Positions 1 through 13,445 of a stretch of 64,000 nucleotides of DNA are shown piece by piece (positions within the stretch are counted from its first letter, which is position 1; each line of letters opens with the position of its first letter). Source of the DNA: Lepisosteus oculatus. Lineage: Eukaryota > Chordata > Actinopteri > Semionotiformes > Lepisosteidae. Location: positions 18,308,570-18,372,569 of the forward strand of contig NC_090707.1 of assembly GCF_040954835.1 (NCBI RefSeq), in the 5' to 3' direction. A program made the translations under genes and the position numbers. The notes beneath the pieces were generated by a model, which saw nothing but the letters and a program-made list of their open reading frames with translations, was not told the origin of the DNA and did no database searches.

Positions 1-2039
1 CTTCAAAGAAAAACCAGGTTACTGCTCTGTGGTGTAAGTGGACCAGTACGTGAATACTTTGCTGTATGAGATGCCAGCTTTCAAATGATAAGTCAAATGA
101 AGGTGTTGACTCCTTGGTAATTAAAAATTAAAGGGTGCTTTTCAAAACAGTAAGCTTGTTTACTCTCCTTACATTCCACTCTGAGCTTCTACTATCCAAC
201 CTTCCTATAATTCCCTTTTATGTGGTTGGTGAAGCAATTTCTCACTTGTAATCTACTGCGAAGGTCACATTAGTTTGGTTAGGTTTTCCTTTGCACTCTA
301 AAGTACACTACTTTCATTAGCACAGAGTCCCAATGGGTGATTACAGCATTGAAAGTCCTTAGAAAAGGCATTATTTTATATGTTATACTGGCATTAATGT
401 CTGCTGTTTAACACAGCTCATCAGTGTTTAAAATAAATTTTGAGAAACATTACTAATGCTGTTCAAGCATGCATAACATTACAATAATGATTTTAAATGT
501 GAGACTGCCTGTGAGTTTTTTAACATTCTTGAGTCTCGGGTAATAGAATCTATAACTAAATTTGACCGATTTCAGTGAGCTGACCTCACGCAGTGCTTTA
601 CTAGCATTAAACTGGTATTTTATATGATACACTCACCTTGCAAACGTTTGTACAGTATTGTAGTGCATGTTTGTTTTGGCAGACAGCTGTAGGTAAGGTA
701 ATAATGATAAGGTACACTATTGCTGTGTGATCACCAAATGCTAGAAGTCTATGTGCACTACAGGTGGTAGAAGGCAGTGTGTTTGCATCTTGTTAGGCAA
801 TCTGGGATTTTTGGCGATGAGGCAATGCACTTCATTTTCAAGCTAACAGCCAGGGTTTCCAGAATGCCAGCTCTTCCTACATTGTGTATTTTATCTTCTC
901 CTTAAGGGTGTACAATAAAGTTCAGTTGATTCCTTAAGCTCCTTTTACTTTTACTAGACCAGCCCAGGGGCAGCCCATAGCTGCTCAAATTTAGGTCAGT
1001 TCTCTGTTTTTACTCTGCATTTACACTGTGATTTGAGAAGGCAGACAAGGCAGGCAAGCACATTTATAGTTGTGATTAAAAAGTGTTTTTCTTTTCAAAA
1101 TTACACAATGGCAGAAGAGGCAGGACCACATACTGTATATAGAAATATAAACAAGGGGGATATTTCATTTCTGACTTCCTACTTTTCAGCATTTGACAAG
1201 AGTTATCTGTTAAAATAGACACAAATCTATTAAAATCTGTTTATTGTCAGATTGAATGTTGTCAGATTCAGAGTTTGAATGTTTTGTGGTAAAGCATTTT
1301 TTTATTCTCAGTTTAGGTTTCAGAACCAACACCAACAGCAGTCTTATGGCAATTTGATTAAAATCATGCCATTCCCGCAGCACTGAATAAAGTTCTTTTG
1401 ATGGACTAAAAATATGTTAAAACAGGATTTATATTACATTTTTACATACAGTAGATCTACCATCTAACAATACTATGTATGAACATCAGGATTTTTCAAA
1501 GCATTATTGGGTACTCTGCTATTGCTAAAGGGACAATATGTGTTACTGCTGAATCAATAAATTGTAGTCAACTGCTATATAAATGAAGATAAGATAAGTA
1601 CCTGTATACTGTAGTGTATGTGACCCAATCACCGGACAAATTTGGGATACTGTAAATGCGTAGTGATGCATCTTGTTCACAACCAGACACAGGTACTGCA
1701 CATTCCTTAACATGGGAAAACTATGAAGCAATTGCAAAGGTTTTACTGCCAATCTACATATAGTTTGTTTGGACAACGTATCCAGGAAGTTGTGGGTGGC
1801 TTTGAACAACTTGAGTTTCCAATGTACATGGATAGTTGGTGGAACACACTACTGATAATTTTACAGGATAATATTCTTTCAATGTTTGTCAACAGGAAAG
1901 CTTTCTATTCAATAGTAACCTTTTCAGAACAGTGCTATCTGTAAGTGAAATTTTCTTTAAAATGAATTTCTTTTGACCAATAGTAATGTAATGCAGGTAT
2001 CATCCATGTATTTTCTAACCCCTTTATACAATTCATTGT
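1..2039. other. No gene seen
   Basis: AT-rich unique-looking sequence with stop codons in all frames; the open frames at 1033-1218 and 1723-1944 have no recognisable protein character. Confidence 0.6.
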
Positions 2040-2350
2040 GGCAGGGGAGCCAGATTCCAGAAAGCAATGGGCACAAGGCAGAATTCACCCTGGACAAGAT
2101 GCCAGTCTAACGCAGGGCAGACAGACACAGACACAGACACATTCATACCAGGATCAATTTACCAGAAACCAATTAACCCACCAGTATGTGTTTGGACTGT
2201 GGGAAGAAACCGGAACACGTGGAGGAAACCCAAATTAACAGAGGGAGAACATACAGTACAGTCTCCATGCAGATAGCATCACAGGAACTGAACCCAAGGC
2301 CCTCGGACTGTAAGACAGTAATACTACCCACTGCACCACCATATCACCCA
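2040..2350 (-). mobile_element. tRNA-derived SINE (DANA/V-SINE-like), antisense
   Basis: Read on the minus strand: a GGTGGTGCAGTGGGTAGTAT head, TTGGGTTCAGTTCC (B-box-like), GCTATCTGCATGGAG, TTTCCTCCACGTGTTCCGG, CCACAGTCCAAACACAT, GTTAATTGGTTTCTGG and GTCCAGGGTGAATTCTGCC. Widespread fish SINE architecture. Internal (CACAGA)n at 2114-2140. Confidence 0.75.
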
Positions 2351-3217
2351 AGTATCATGAACTAAGTCACTCCAGTTAAAAACTAAACAAAATTTAAAAA
2401 AAAACTAAATAAACATATTGAAAATTAGAACACAACTAAAAAGCTAATTACTTTTAAGTAAAGACAACAATAAATTACACATTCAACTCAGTTTGCCTTT
2501 CAAGAGCCTTTGCTTAGATGAGTTTGGAAGTGGCTCGTTACAAATATACTCTCAATGGTAATGTGATACCAAAAGTCTGCCAGGGTATAGTACATCTTGG
2601 TCCAGCAATTGCTGAATCTTACACGCTGCAGTACAAAAAGGAGGCCTAGATTGAGGTCATCCTAAGTCGGAAAGGTACTTTTATTTTAGCAGCATTCACA
2701 TCTAAGAACCCTATACCATAGAGGAGGCTAAGGGCTGACCTAAAATTTGTGTATAAAATATAAAGTGTTAAAGGTGTCTTAGTAACATGATTCATCAGGC
2801 ATATCGAATCTTTCCAACACAAGGAAGACAGAGAGGAAATTGTGAAAGTAATAACCTTTATTTTATAATGCACTCTTCATGGCACATGGCGGACTATGAT
2901 AAGGAATAACAATAACCAATGGCAAAATTCCATTTTTATCACTGTGGTATGTATTGACAAAGAAAACAAAATCAAAGCTGGAAAACAAAGAAACTGTCAG
3001 CAAAACCTGGCAACAATCCATCTTTTTTTAAATCACTTTTTTATTTTTGTAATGTAAAACAGATGTGAGGCCTTGATTATTAATGAATGAAAAGGAAAAC
3101 CTTAATGTGAATCATTAGGCAGTTTTTATTGGAGTTACAGTATATAGTACAACATTTAGAAACCCAGGTGTATGTTATAATGTGTGGATTATGAACATTT
3201 GTATTCAACTACAGTGC

Positions 3218-3345
3218 TTATTTTTTCCATTGATTGACACAAAACTCTATAATGTCAAAGTGAAAAAAAAAATTCTACAGATCCTCCTAAATTAATTAAA
3301 ACAAAAAATAACTGATTGCAAAATCTTTTGATAGCCACTGTATAT
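3218..3345 (+). mobile_element. Tc1 terminal-region scrap
   Basis: ACTCTATAATGTCAAAGTG, CTAAATTAATTAAAACAAAA and AATAACTGATTGCAAAA align with the subterminal region of the 57.3-kb Tc1 element (57430-57530). No ends or coding sequence are kept. Confidence 0.6.
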
Positions 3346-4019
3346 GAAAGCAAACAGCAAACCACAACAGTTTGGTCTGGATAATGTAATGTACAGTAAT
3401 GGAAACATTGCAAAATTATAAATATCCTTAATCCAAAGACCCTATTCATTTCCACAAAATAAAACTGAAATGAAAAACAAATTATAATTTTCTTTAAAAT
3501 ACTTTTTTTTTAGCATTTCAGCACCCAAGACTGAAATTCTAAAATTGTGAAATCATTGCTCAAACTACTTTTTGTTACTTGTTTTTCATTCTGAAATGGC
3601 ATGTTGTTATTAATCCTTCCTATCTAAAGCAGCTGCAGTTTCTGTCCAGGTCAATAGTCTCAGTGGCACATTCGATAAATAATCTCATTTGTACAAACTC
3701 TTCAAGCAACAAGCTATAAAATATTTACATATCTGACTCCCTTTAAGCTGCTTTGGATGCTTTTTTCACTCATGCTAATGACAACAGTAAATAGGAGGAA
3801 AATGACAAATAACAGCTTGATTTGCGGAACATTAACCAAGAAAATATTATCTATATTTTCAGAAGAGGAATGAAATGAACTCATAGATCCCAGAGGGAAA
3901 CTAAGTTGTCTTGTCACATGACACCCATCATTTATTTAAATTTTTGCAGACTAAAATTATTTTAATAAGAATGATGTGTATTTCAGTTGGTGAGCGTTAC
4001 ATATGCCATTTGATTCTGG

Positions 4020-4133
4020 ATTTTTTCAGACGCAGGACTAGGCTTACATAGCCAAAATTACTGTTAATCCTACAGGACAAAGAGATTAACAGTAATTTTG
4101 GCTATGTAAGCCTAGTCCTGCATCTGAAAAAAT
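4020..4133. repeat. Long near-perfect hairpin (50-bp arms, 14-nt loop)
   Basis: Arms 4020-4069 and 4084-4133 are complementary at 49 of 50 positions (only 4031 against 4122 fails). The arm includes CTAGGCTTACATAGCC and AATTACTGTTAATC. The loop is CTACAGGACAAAGA. No TA or longer duplication is obvious at the borders. It may be a palindromic MITE, a local inverted duplication, or a hairpin RNA source; sequence alone does not decide. Confidence 0.9.
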
Positions 4134-7100
4134 TAATCGATGTAGTTATGAACAAAGAAGATTATTAGGTGATATATAATTCAAGTAGTTAAAATCATCA
4201 AAGACAATAAAACAACCCTGTTGGTTTCTTGAGGACGAATATTGAAACATGAACACCAAACCACAAGTGGAACCAACCAATTTGAAACTGAGAATAGGTG
4301 GGACTTCTTTGTATAAATGGACCAATGGTTAATTTATGGAAACTATTAAGATACCTTCTTATGCTGTCATATCTGAGAGCCGACTTCCTTCATGAAATAT
4401 CTAGGAAAACATTCTTGGTTCAGTTAGATACTAACAACCAAATGGACTCATGCAGATCTACAGTGAGTAATGCCACATCAACAGACTCATTAGATAGATG
4501 GGCAATTCCAATGGAGCCATACACAATGGATCATCAGGCCACATCTTATCCTAATTTCTAGACATAAAACAGCAAATATGGTACAGTATGTCCTGTAACC
4601 TTGTGTGACATTTTTACCGTTAAACTGTAAGCTAATAGAAATCTTTTTTTTTTCAATATGACGCAGAGTGAACAAATCCCTTTTCTCTTTGCTTTCTTAT
4701 GTAGTTGCATAAAGGATTGTTCCCTGTCTTTACTCATTTGAATGACCTGAAATATTTTTAATTGACAGTTCTCACTGTGAAGAATCTGTGTTCAATACAC
4801 TATACAGTATATATCCATATATAAATTATATCACCAAAAATGCATATCATTTATTAAATATAAAAATAGTATATTAGTAACATTGTTTTAAATTAAAGGT
4901 TCTGATAGTTTAAAATAGATATGTCAGTAAAATTCTCAAAACAACAAGTTGAAAAGTAATTCATTTGTGAAAAATATTTAAGCTCTTGCTACTGTACAGT
5001 AATCAGTAAATCACAAAATATAAACACAGGTAGACCTGAGTTACATTGCATTATCAAAAGTTTTGCTTCACTGAGATAAAGTATTAGAATAGCATAAAAT
5101 AACATTTAGTTTTCCCTTATTTGGTTTCTGTTGTCACACTTTCTTCTATTTAATAATTGTAGAGTTTATGGGTTTATGAGATCTTTTCTGTGGAGTCTTT
5201 TCAGTTTTTCAGCACATTCTGCTTCATACTTCTCTACTGAATTTGGCCTCTTTGATGCAACAGCTGTCTTTAAATCTACCCACGACATTTTTCTGGGTTT
5301 TTTGTCAGATTATTTTTATTGCCATCCTATCAGTGTAAAACCAATTTGGTACTCCTAAGTATGCTTAGGACTTATTTGGAAAAACAAAGCCTTCGTAATA
5401 TGTACTGTACGTCTATAAGAACCTTAGTCCATGCTTTTCCCTCTTTTTTTTCTCCCACACATCAAAAGCAAAAATCCAGGAACAAAAATCTTTGAAGATT
5501 CATCTGACCACAAACTATTGTGAAACAAAGTATGTTTGTTTCTTTTTTAAGTTAATGTTAGCAAATGTCATGTTTCATTGTGTTCATTTCGAAGAAGATG
5601 TTTATGCAAATGAATGTTTGTTTTCAGATTAGGCACTTCCCTTTCATGCCCTTTGATCAATAATAGATTTATATTGCCCACAGCCTTTTCTTTCCAGCCC
5701 TCCATCTATCGATCCTTCCATCCATTTTCCAACCGCTTTATCCAAACAGGGTTATCTAAGAGCCTGTCAGGGCAGGCAAAGGGCTTACGGCAGGATACAC
5801 CTTGGATGGGACACCAGTTCAGTTGCTAACCACTGTGCCAACCTTCCATGTCTTTCTAATCTCTATTTATTTGTATGACATGTGGTTGGTTGTTTTAGGT
5901 TTTTTTTCAGTTAAAAGGAATATGGTGAAGTATTGTAAGATTACAATCGCTAGTTGGTTTTCCTTGCTAGAGCATTTGTACAATCATTGAACACATTGAT
6001 CACTGTACTGCTCTGGCCTCCTCATCATCTGCCCTTTTGTACAGCTGTTGAAACTAGTTAAAAGGGAAGATCGTGTGTGTTTAGAATTCATATCTTTATT
6101 ACCACAGATTATTCTGCACTGATTGTTTTAACTAAAAATGTGTTCAGGTTCAGATATGTGTCTGCGGAAGAATTAACCTTAAATACACAATCGGAATTGG
6201 CCACTATAGACACTGAATAAAAAATATAGTATGAAAAAGCCAGGCTACATTTGCTTTTGACTTTTTGGTAGTGCTAACCAAAAATGTACTTTAAACATAA
6301 AACCACACTTTAACTCATAATCAAAGCAATATATCAAAATTCCCTTTAAGGCTTGGTTTAACAGGCTGAACTAATGCACACAGAACTCTAGTACAATCTG
6401 AGCCAATGGCCTGGGAGAATGAGCATGAGTGAATAAAATAAATGCATGACATCTGCATGTACGACACTGGCAGCACAAACTACATGTGTGGGTTTTCTAA
6501 GCTGATAAATGTTAGCAGAGACCATGTTTAATCAATATGTTGTGTATTGATGTTATATTTACCATATGCATATGAGTATTTAGTCATGTGTGTAAAAGTA
6601 TTTGTTTTTTATTATGTTTTGCAGAATTTCACAGCAATCATCATTTTTGACTGCGCCATAGGTTAAAAGTAGAACAACAACTGCTTCAGGAGTTTTACAA
6701 CGTAATGTGCAAGGTCAGGATGCCACAGGAAAATTTAACCCACAACCAACCCCAAAGCACTGTACCTTAGGCTTGATGACTATTAAACAAAACCCTGGAA
6801 TATCAATGAGAGCCAAACAGACATTTCTACTGCTAGGTCTCCCAACAAAAATCCTGCCTCAAGGTCCATGTAGGTGGCAAAACAAATACAAATTTTATGT
6901 TTAGCCCCAAATCGTCTTTGACGTTACTCGGCCACTTTATTTCATACATAGGAAAAGAAAATAAATTCAACTTGATGTATCTTTTTGTTTCTCTCTTTCT
7001 CTCTCTCATTTCTCAAAAGATACCTCAATGTTTGTGACACACAATAAAATGTAAGACAAGAAGAAACAGCCATATTTACATCCACAATGCTGAATAAAAG

Positions 7101-7869
7101 AGGACTCATTTTGAATTCACTTTTTGCATGGCATTATAATTTGCAACACCACATGCATTTCTTTTGAATTCATTATGCACTGTAATCTAACTTTCTGAAG
7201 AAGAATGCCCACATTTTATAATAAAAAGGGAATACGGTGAATAGGAAAGGTGGTATTAAAAAGCATTAAAATTTAGTTTAGGAATTTAAATTAAAGTATA
7301 TTTCCTCCTATAAATAATGACCATCACACATGGTGTGACCTAGGAATAAATATGAAAAATACAAATTATACATGCAGTATAAAGCCTACATAAGTACAGA
7401 TTTTAAAAGAAAGTGATTTTCTGAATTTATTTCATAAAATAATTTCATGAAAGGTTTATAAACAGATTTTGAAATGTGTCAAAAGTACACTGCAAATCAT
7501 AATTATGATTTGAGTTTTGAAGATTATAAACATCCAAAAGCTAAATGATTATTTCTTAAATAAATAGAGGAAGTAATGTATACACGTGTTTACATGTGTA
7601 GAGAGTGAACATTAGTACAAAAGGTTTGTATATTTACATAACATAACATTGTTGTTGTATCATGTTAGCCTGCATTAGTGAAGGGGATTATGTAGACTTC
7701 TGACTACGTAACTTCAGATTCCTATGACAAATACTGCAGTCTATTTTAACCCAATTCTTTGAAATATTTTGTTCTGTACATGCATAACGAAATAATGTTA
7801 CATAAGAGTAATAATAAGTGAATTATTAAATCTTCCCATTAAAGCATAAAAAATGTAATTGTTTAAAAT
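4134..7869. other. No gene seen (SINE scrap at 5.7 kb)
   Basis: AT-rich. Near 6688 a 30-bp piece (AGGAGTTTTACAACGTAATG, then TGCAAGGTC) recurs at 8793 with two changes, a trace of a dispersed repeat. Confidence 0.5.
5700..5835 (-). mobile_element. tRNA-SINE 3' fragment, antisense
   Basis: CATCTATCGATCCTTCCATC, ATTTTCCAACCGCTTTATCC, CAGGATACACCTTGGATGGG and ACACCAGTTCA form the reverse of the terminal part of the family seen at 13083-13445 and 50575-50835. Confidence 0.6.
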
Positions 7870-9047
7870 GGGTTGTGGTACATTTTATGGGCTTAGCTGA
7901 GAAGCGTGGGGGTACTCCGCCCCTTCCTCTATCATTCAATGATCTCTTTCCTATTTAAACCCTAACCCTGCTAACACACACGTCTAGAGTTTTTTTTAAT
8001 TCAACTTACTTGAATTCTGAGCGCTAGACCTATAATGGCTCACAGGCTTAATTCTCCGTCATCTCCAGACCGCCTTTACTCCTTGAGCACCTTGAAGATT
8101 CTCCATGCCGTTCATTTTTTGCTGTTTCGCCATCTCGACCTGCTAATTTTCCACCTAATCCTCCTCTCCCCCATCGCTGATGCTTCTGCTTCTCTCATCC
8201 AGCCTCCCGCATTACGCCACTCAACATGCCTCCGCACCACCTCTAATAAGCTGAATCATCTGTTTTACAAGGATGGGCGTCTTCCAAGGTTCCTCAAATC
8301 ACCGTTCAAGAGATTCTTATTCCCCTGTTTAGCCCCTTTTTTTTAATTTTATGCAATTCAGTTTCAGCTCAACCAGTCCTCCACCTTTCTCTACAGCAGC
8401 TCTGCCTTCTGCAAATCGGACAAAACTCTCGAACCACTTTCTCACTCTGTAGCTAATATTAACTCCCGTCTACCCAAGCTTAAAAATTCCCTTAATTCAG
8501 CTCCGCCCATCTCCAGTATTTTTTTTTCACCCTCAGTACAACTAAATCCTCATGCTCATCCTCATTTTCGCTGCCAGATGTCAATTCCGTTTCTTGAATA
8601 TTAGATGGCTCTGATCGCAATTACTGAGTAATGAAATCTGGAGATCTCCAGTTCCTGGAGATCCACATCTTCTTAAGTTTCACTCTCTGCAAATTTATTC
8701 TGAATTTCTCTATTTTCAGGGACGCCATCTTTTTTTTCCACCCTCCATGAAGCCAGGAGTGGACTACTATTGTTTATCTTTGTTTGTTAAGGAGTTCAGG
8801 AGTTTTACAATGTAATGTGAAAGGTCTTTATTTTTCCCAATTAAATTTTCAGTTTGAATCAATTTGTAATTTATCCACTCTTCCTGTTCTAAGGCACGGC
8901 CCTATTTGAATATTCATAACCTAGCAGCCTTTCCCTCTCTAGATTGATCTTTCCTGGTGTTCCAAAATGTTTCTCTTCTTTCTTCTAAGTTCATACACCC
9001 ATTTGTACTCCCACCCTGGAATGCGCACTTTTATGATCTTCCCTCCC

Positions 9048-9382
9048 TGTCACGCCCTCTGCAGCCAGAGGGCGCTCCTTCTCTGTCCTGTCCCTAGTTT
9101 CCGGTCTGCTGTCCTTCCGGTCCCTCACTTTCCTTTGGGCTATATATTTCCGGGTCTTGCACTCTGTCCTGGCTCAGCATTGACGTTCGGATGTCCTGAG
9201 ACCCGCCTAGCACCAGGGCGCCCCACGTCCGCTCCCTGAGGGCATAGGTTTCTATACGGCAATCCTGAACTCTTTGCACTAATGAGCCCGGGCCTTTTTC
9301 CCGTCTCGCCGCTTATGGCCGCATATGGGTCTTTTTCCGATCTCCTACTTCCCATGGTTAATCCCTTTGGAAGTCCGTGACA
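9048..9382 (+). mobile_element. Solo LTR, family A, copy 1 (335 bp)
   Basis: TGTCACGCCCTCTGCAGCC to GTCCGTGACA, flanked by the 5-bp duplication CTCCC (9043-9047 and 9383-9387). It has a TATA-like TATATATTT near 9140. Copies 2 and 3 are at 16841-17170 and 19226-19547 in the other orientation. GC-rich compared with its surroundings. Sense orientation is assumed from similarity of its start to family B. Confidence 0.88.
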
Positions 9383-10574
9383 CTCCCTTCTTGTTAACTA
9401 TCTTCTAGATGTTCTTCAAAATGTTTCTACTGGCCCGTTTTCAATTCCATCTTATTCTTGTCCCAATCTTCCTTCCTCTACTCCTGCGCCTGAGATTGCT
9501 GCATTGATTCCAGCTGAGCTCTGAAAGGTTTTCTTGTTGGTTCTTTCCTAGAGTCTTCTCTTCGTCATCTTTCTCCTCTCTTCTCGCTTTCTACAACCGC
9601 GTCTCTCAATGCCCACATTACTAAATCAGCTGACGTTCAGAAGGATATCAGACTGTGGATCTCTACTCCGTCTTCAGAACTGCTTCTCTTCTACAAGAAT
9701 TGGTGTTCTACTCTGCATGACCTCCCCTTTTCTCTAATGCTTTTTTCAGTCTTTCAGTAATATTCAATGCTCAGTGGTTTTCTCTCCCCTTGCATAACCG
9801 TCAACCCTTTTAGAGCTCTACTCTATAGTTGCTGCCATCCATGTCTGTGACACCTCAGGACCAGTAATCAATCTTATTTCTGATATCAAATCCACTACTT
9901 CCATTACCGATAAAAGAAGATGCTCTTCCCCTAATTTCAAGTTTCCTTCGGCATCTCACCTGGATTTCCTTCAGCTCTAGTGAGGATCACCTCCCTGGCC
10001 TTTCCAATGCTACAGCCAATGTTTTTTACCATTCACAGTTACCCAAATCCTGCATCCTCATGCACATCTCAGCTCTTTTCCCCTTCAGGTTCTGAGTTCT
10101 GCATCCTTTTATCATCTACAATCAAATCTCCACCCATATGCGCATACAGCCTACTCTTCTGCCAGGACTGCATGCTCTACCTTTCCCCTATTCCACCAGC
10201 CGCCTTTATTTCCATTTTAACCTCGCTCTTCTCACTGTTTTCCAAGTACAACAGGATCTTACCTTTTGATTCAGTTCTGCCTCACATTTAAGTCTCTTTA
10301 ATGTTCTCACTGCTTTCTATTCCAGCACTCCATTTTGCACTTCATGGAATCTGGAGACAGCACCTGTAAGAGTTCCTTCTAGGAAGCCTAACTCCTCCAA
10401 CATCCTCCGCTTTTTTCCCTTCGAGGACGCTCTTATGGATGCAATGTGTTTGACTGCCGCTGATTCTAAAAGCCGTAATTCACCAGTACAGTATGTCTAT
10501 TCCGTTTCCAGAATTGAGTGAACCGACTTGTATACCAGCCTCTCATTTTTTTAATGCTCTTCTAGCCTGATCCA

Positions 10575-10775
10575 CTTTGTTGTGGATACTTCAGTACCCA
10601 GATACATGTTTTCTCCTCACAACTTGTCACACCTTGACACACCTGAAGAAGGCTCCACGGCTGAAACGTTGTGTATTCTTTCTTCTGTTTTTCAGCATGG
10701 AATAAACCTATTACTTGTTCCTTTGCAACCTACGCATGCTGACACAGCTACCCACCTGAACTACTTAACCCTCAG
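10575..10775 (+). mobile_element. Penelope-like element terminal fragment with hammerhead-like core
   Basis: CTGAAGA (10643-10649), a stem-loop GGCTCCACGGCT, and GAAAC (10663-10667) reproduce the hammerhead ribozyme core CUGANGA...GAAA. After it comes TTTTTCAGCATGGAATAAAC and CTATTACTTGTTCC, the end seen in other copies. Hammerhead motifs are known in Penelope-like retroelement termini. Assignment to that class is from this architecture; no RT or GIY-YIG domain is visible. Confidence 0.5.
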
Positions 10776-12364
10776 TTTACTCTCCTAATTTCTTCAGAAT
10801 TGGAGCTGCCATCTCCCCTGCCCGTGCTGGGTATTCAACTTATTTAAACAATGAGCCAGTCATCCTCCTCTGCAGTCCACCTTTACACCAACACCACTCT
10901 CTCAGGCATTTCAGCTACTCATTATATATATCTAGTATGCCCGGAATGGGGGTGTCTGTTCTGCTGGATCCACCTGAGGTTTCTCCCTGAATTGGCATGT
11001 AGGGTTTTTTTCCTCTCCACTGTGCGGTCAGGCTCACACATAGCCTCTTCACCTTCCTCTCCTGTTCTTGTTTGTTATAATTATGCATTGGCACAAACTT
11101 CATTTGTCCTCACGGGTGTTCAGAGAGAAAGTGTTGATCCAGGGTCCATCTTTGGGGGGTAAGTGAAGCTCACTTCCCTGACCTCAGGATGGCAGAGCCA
11201 CCTTGACCCTTTCTGGGGAAGTTCTCAAGCACGAGGCCCTGGAGTCTGCCGAGTCAGCCAATCCAGTTGGCCATCTTTTTTCCCCTGTGTGGGCCGGGAG
11301 CTCTTTTCTCTATTTTACTAACCCCTGCTTCTCCCCTTGAATCCTAGCCACATGCACAACTGAATTGCAGCCAAACTACTTCACATGGATTTAACCTTTA
11401 ACAAAAAAATGTTTAAAAACAGGTACAATAAGAAACTTAAAAAATGCAAACTAAGGTGTAAGGATATTTGATTTAAGGATTAACTGGCAGGTAGGAAATA
11501 GCTAGGAAATAGCTAAAACTAAACAAGGCAGTGGCAGGAAAATACATTTAAAGGGTACCGTGTGCTTCTTTGATGAAAATATTTCCTAGCCAGAGAAAAC
11601 AGAGATTTTATATTACGATATACAGTAATTGCTATACTGGTATACCATACTGGTATGGTAAATATTTCTTAAAACTACAGTACTTATTATTTGGTGTTAC
11701 ACAAAAAATCAATTAATTTCAACAGGGATGATCTGCATAAGCACAGAGGGAAAACAAAAACAAAATTATGCTGAAGGGTGATTTTCAAAAGGGAAAAGTG
11801 TTAGGGCTTCTAATATTCTTTGTTACAAATGCCCTAACTGTAGTGATTTCAAATGAGACAAAAAGGCAGCACACAAGAGACCCAGAATTAAAGTAAAGCA
11901 CTTTGTGTGCATTACAAATGCATGGCTATATACTGTATGTAAGCAAATCTGCAGTTAGTAAATGTTGAGTGACAGCACAGTGAAGCATGCTCAAAGAGGC
12001 AGATTTTTATGCCCTGCTTGGTATAGTCTGAAGTTAATTCACTGAAGGATAAAATCTGCAACACCCACACCTTATACCTCAGACTTACAGTAAGATACCA
12101 GGTCAATCCAGCCAACATCCAGATTTATTTTATGGATGATTCTCTGATCCTGCATGAACAGAAACATGGAATAAAGGTGCATTAGGTTATAAGAATCTTA
12201 TTAAATGTGTGAAAATAATACAACTAAAATAGACCTCAAACCTGCAAAACCTGTTACTTTACTGAAAAACATGATTGATGTTAAAAAAGAATAAAAAATA
12301 GACCATTTGTTCTTCTATGAAATTACCTTTTTATACAATTTACAAGCTTTTTATTAGTATTTGC

Positions 12365-12560
12365 ATGTTCTCTCCCATGAAGCTGGATTTTTGCCAGGTG
12401 CTATACAGGTATATTCCTCCCAGATACATTTTCTAGGCTAACTGCTGTCTCTAAATTGTCTCCCATCCATGAGTGATGTGTAATAGACTGCCATATCCTG
12501 TCAACTAGGTAAGGCAATAACTCTCCACAATCCTGTATTGGGCTCAACAATTATTAAAAA
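12365..12560 (+). mobile_element. Old tRNA-SINE fragment
   Basis: TGCATGTTCTCTCCCATG, CCAGGTGCTATAC, GTATATTCCTCCCAGATAC and AGGCTAACTGCTGTCTCTAA resemble the SINE body with heavy divergence. Confidence 0.4.
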
Positions 12561-13082
12561 TGGATGAAGGCTCACCTACCAAGATACAAGTATAAAAAAG
12601 GTTACAAATGAGAGGAGGCCCACCTACTGTAGCTTGTTTAGTAATTAGTTGTTAATTGACCCATGTACTGTATGACATGGCCGGGTAGCTTGTTCCATAC
12701 ACCCCTACATTTTGGGTAAAGGGTGACGCCTGTTCTCAGTTTTAAGAGCACTTCCACACATTTCCCCACATTTTGTGCCCTCTGGTTCGTGTTTCACTCT
12801 TCATTTAGTAGAAATCTGCTTTGTTGATTTAAGCAATGCCATTGAGTATCCTATATACTTCTATCAGGATCCCTTGTAATGTTCTCAGGGATAAAAAGGT
12901 TCAGTTCCTTTAGTGTAAAATGTAGAATACTTTCCTTCAGTGTAAGTGGATTTTCTCCTAAGACCATTTGCTCTTCTATGGACTGATCCCACAGCAACAA
13001 TATCTTTTCTATTACATGGTAACTACAATTCTATGTAGTATTCTAAATTATTTTATTAATGTATAACAAAATTTTAACATAA

Positions 13083-13445
13083 TATCCATCCATCCATCCA
13101 TTTTCTTACTGCTTTTGAAGGGCCTGGGGGAGATGAAGCCTATCCCATTGAGAAATGAGTGCAAGGCAGAATATACCCTGGAGGGGACCCATTCCATCAT
13201 AGGCCATATAGAGATACAGATACAGTATGCACACACTCGCACCAGAGCCAGTTTTCCAGAAGTCAATTAACTTACCAGTACAGTATGTGTTTGGACTGTG
13301 GGAGGAAACTAGAGCACCTGGAGGAAACCCACATGACCAAGGGGAGAACATAAAAAACTCCACACAGATAGCAACCTAGTAATTGACCCCAGGGTTCCTG
13401 TCCTGCAAGGCAGGGTACATCATCCCTTGTGGTCTTAATCGTGAG
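13083..13445 (-). mobile_element. tRNA-derived SINE (same family as 2.0 kb), antisense
   Basis: Minus strand carries GCTATCTGTGTGGAG, TTTCCTCCAGGTGCTCTAG, CCACAGTCCAAACACATACTG, GTTAATTGACTTCTGG, CCAGGGTATATTCTGCC and the terminal CATCCATCCATCC repeat on the plus strand at 13086-13102. The tRNA head is degenerate. It has ACAGT extra relative to the 2-kb copy inside CCAGTACAGTATGTG. Confidence 0.72.

Larger units (their letters stand above)
7870..11390. other. T/C-biased decayed block, probable unclassified retroelement
   Basis: For about 3.3 kb (excluding the LTR at 9048-9382 and the Penelope-like end at 10.6 kb) the plus strand is strongly pyrimidine-rich, unlike the AT-rich flanks. Open frames on both strands are short and broken; I recognise no RT, integrase, recombinase or gag motif. 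The left end starts with a GC-rich patch (GAAGCGTGGGGGTACTCCGC). A frame near 9640-9710 (ADVQKDIRLWISTPSSELL) looks protein-like but I cannot name it. A dead LTR or tyrosine-recombinase element is possible. Confidence 0.4.

Noticed and set aside
8035..8346. 103-residue frame beginning MAHRLNSPSSPDR
   Set aside because: Arises from pyrimidine-rich sequence in the decayed block; no homologous family recognised and no continuing frame.
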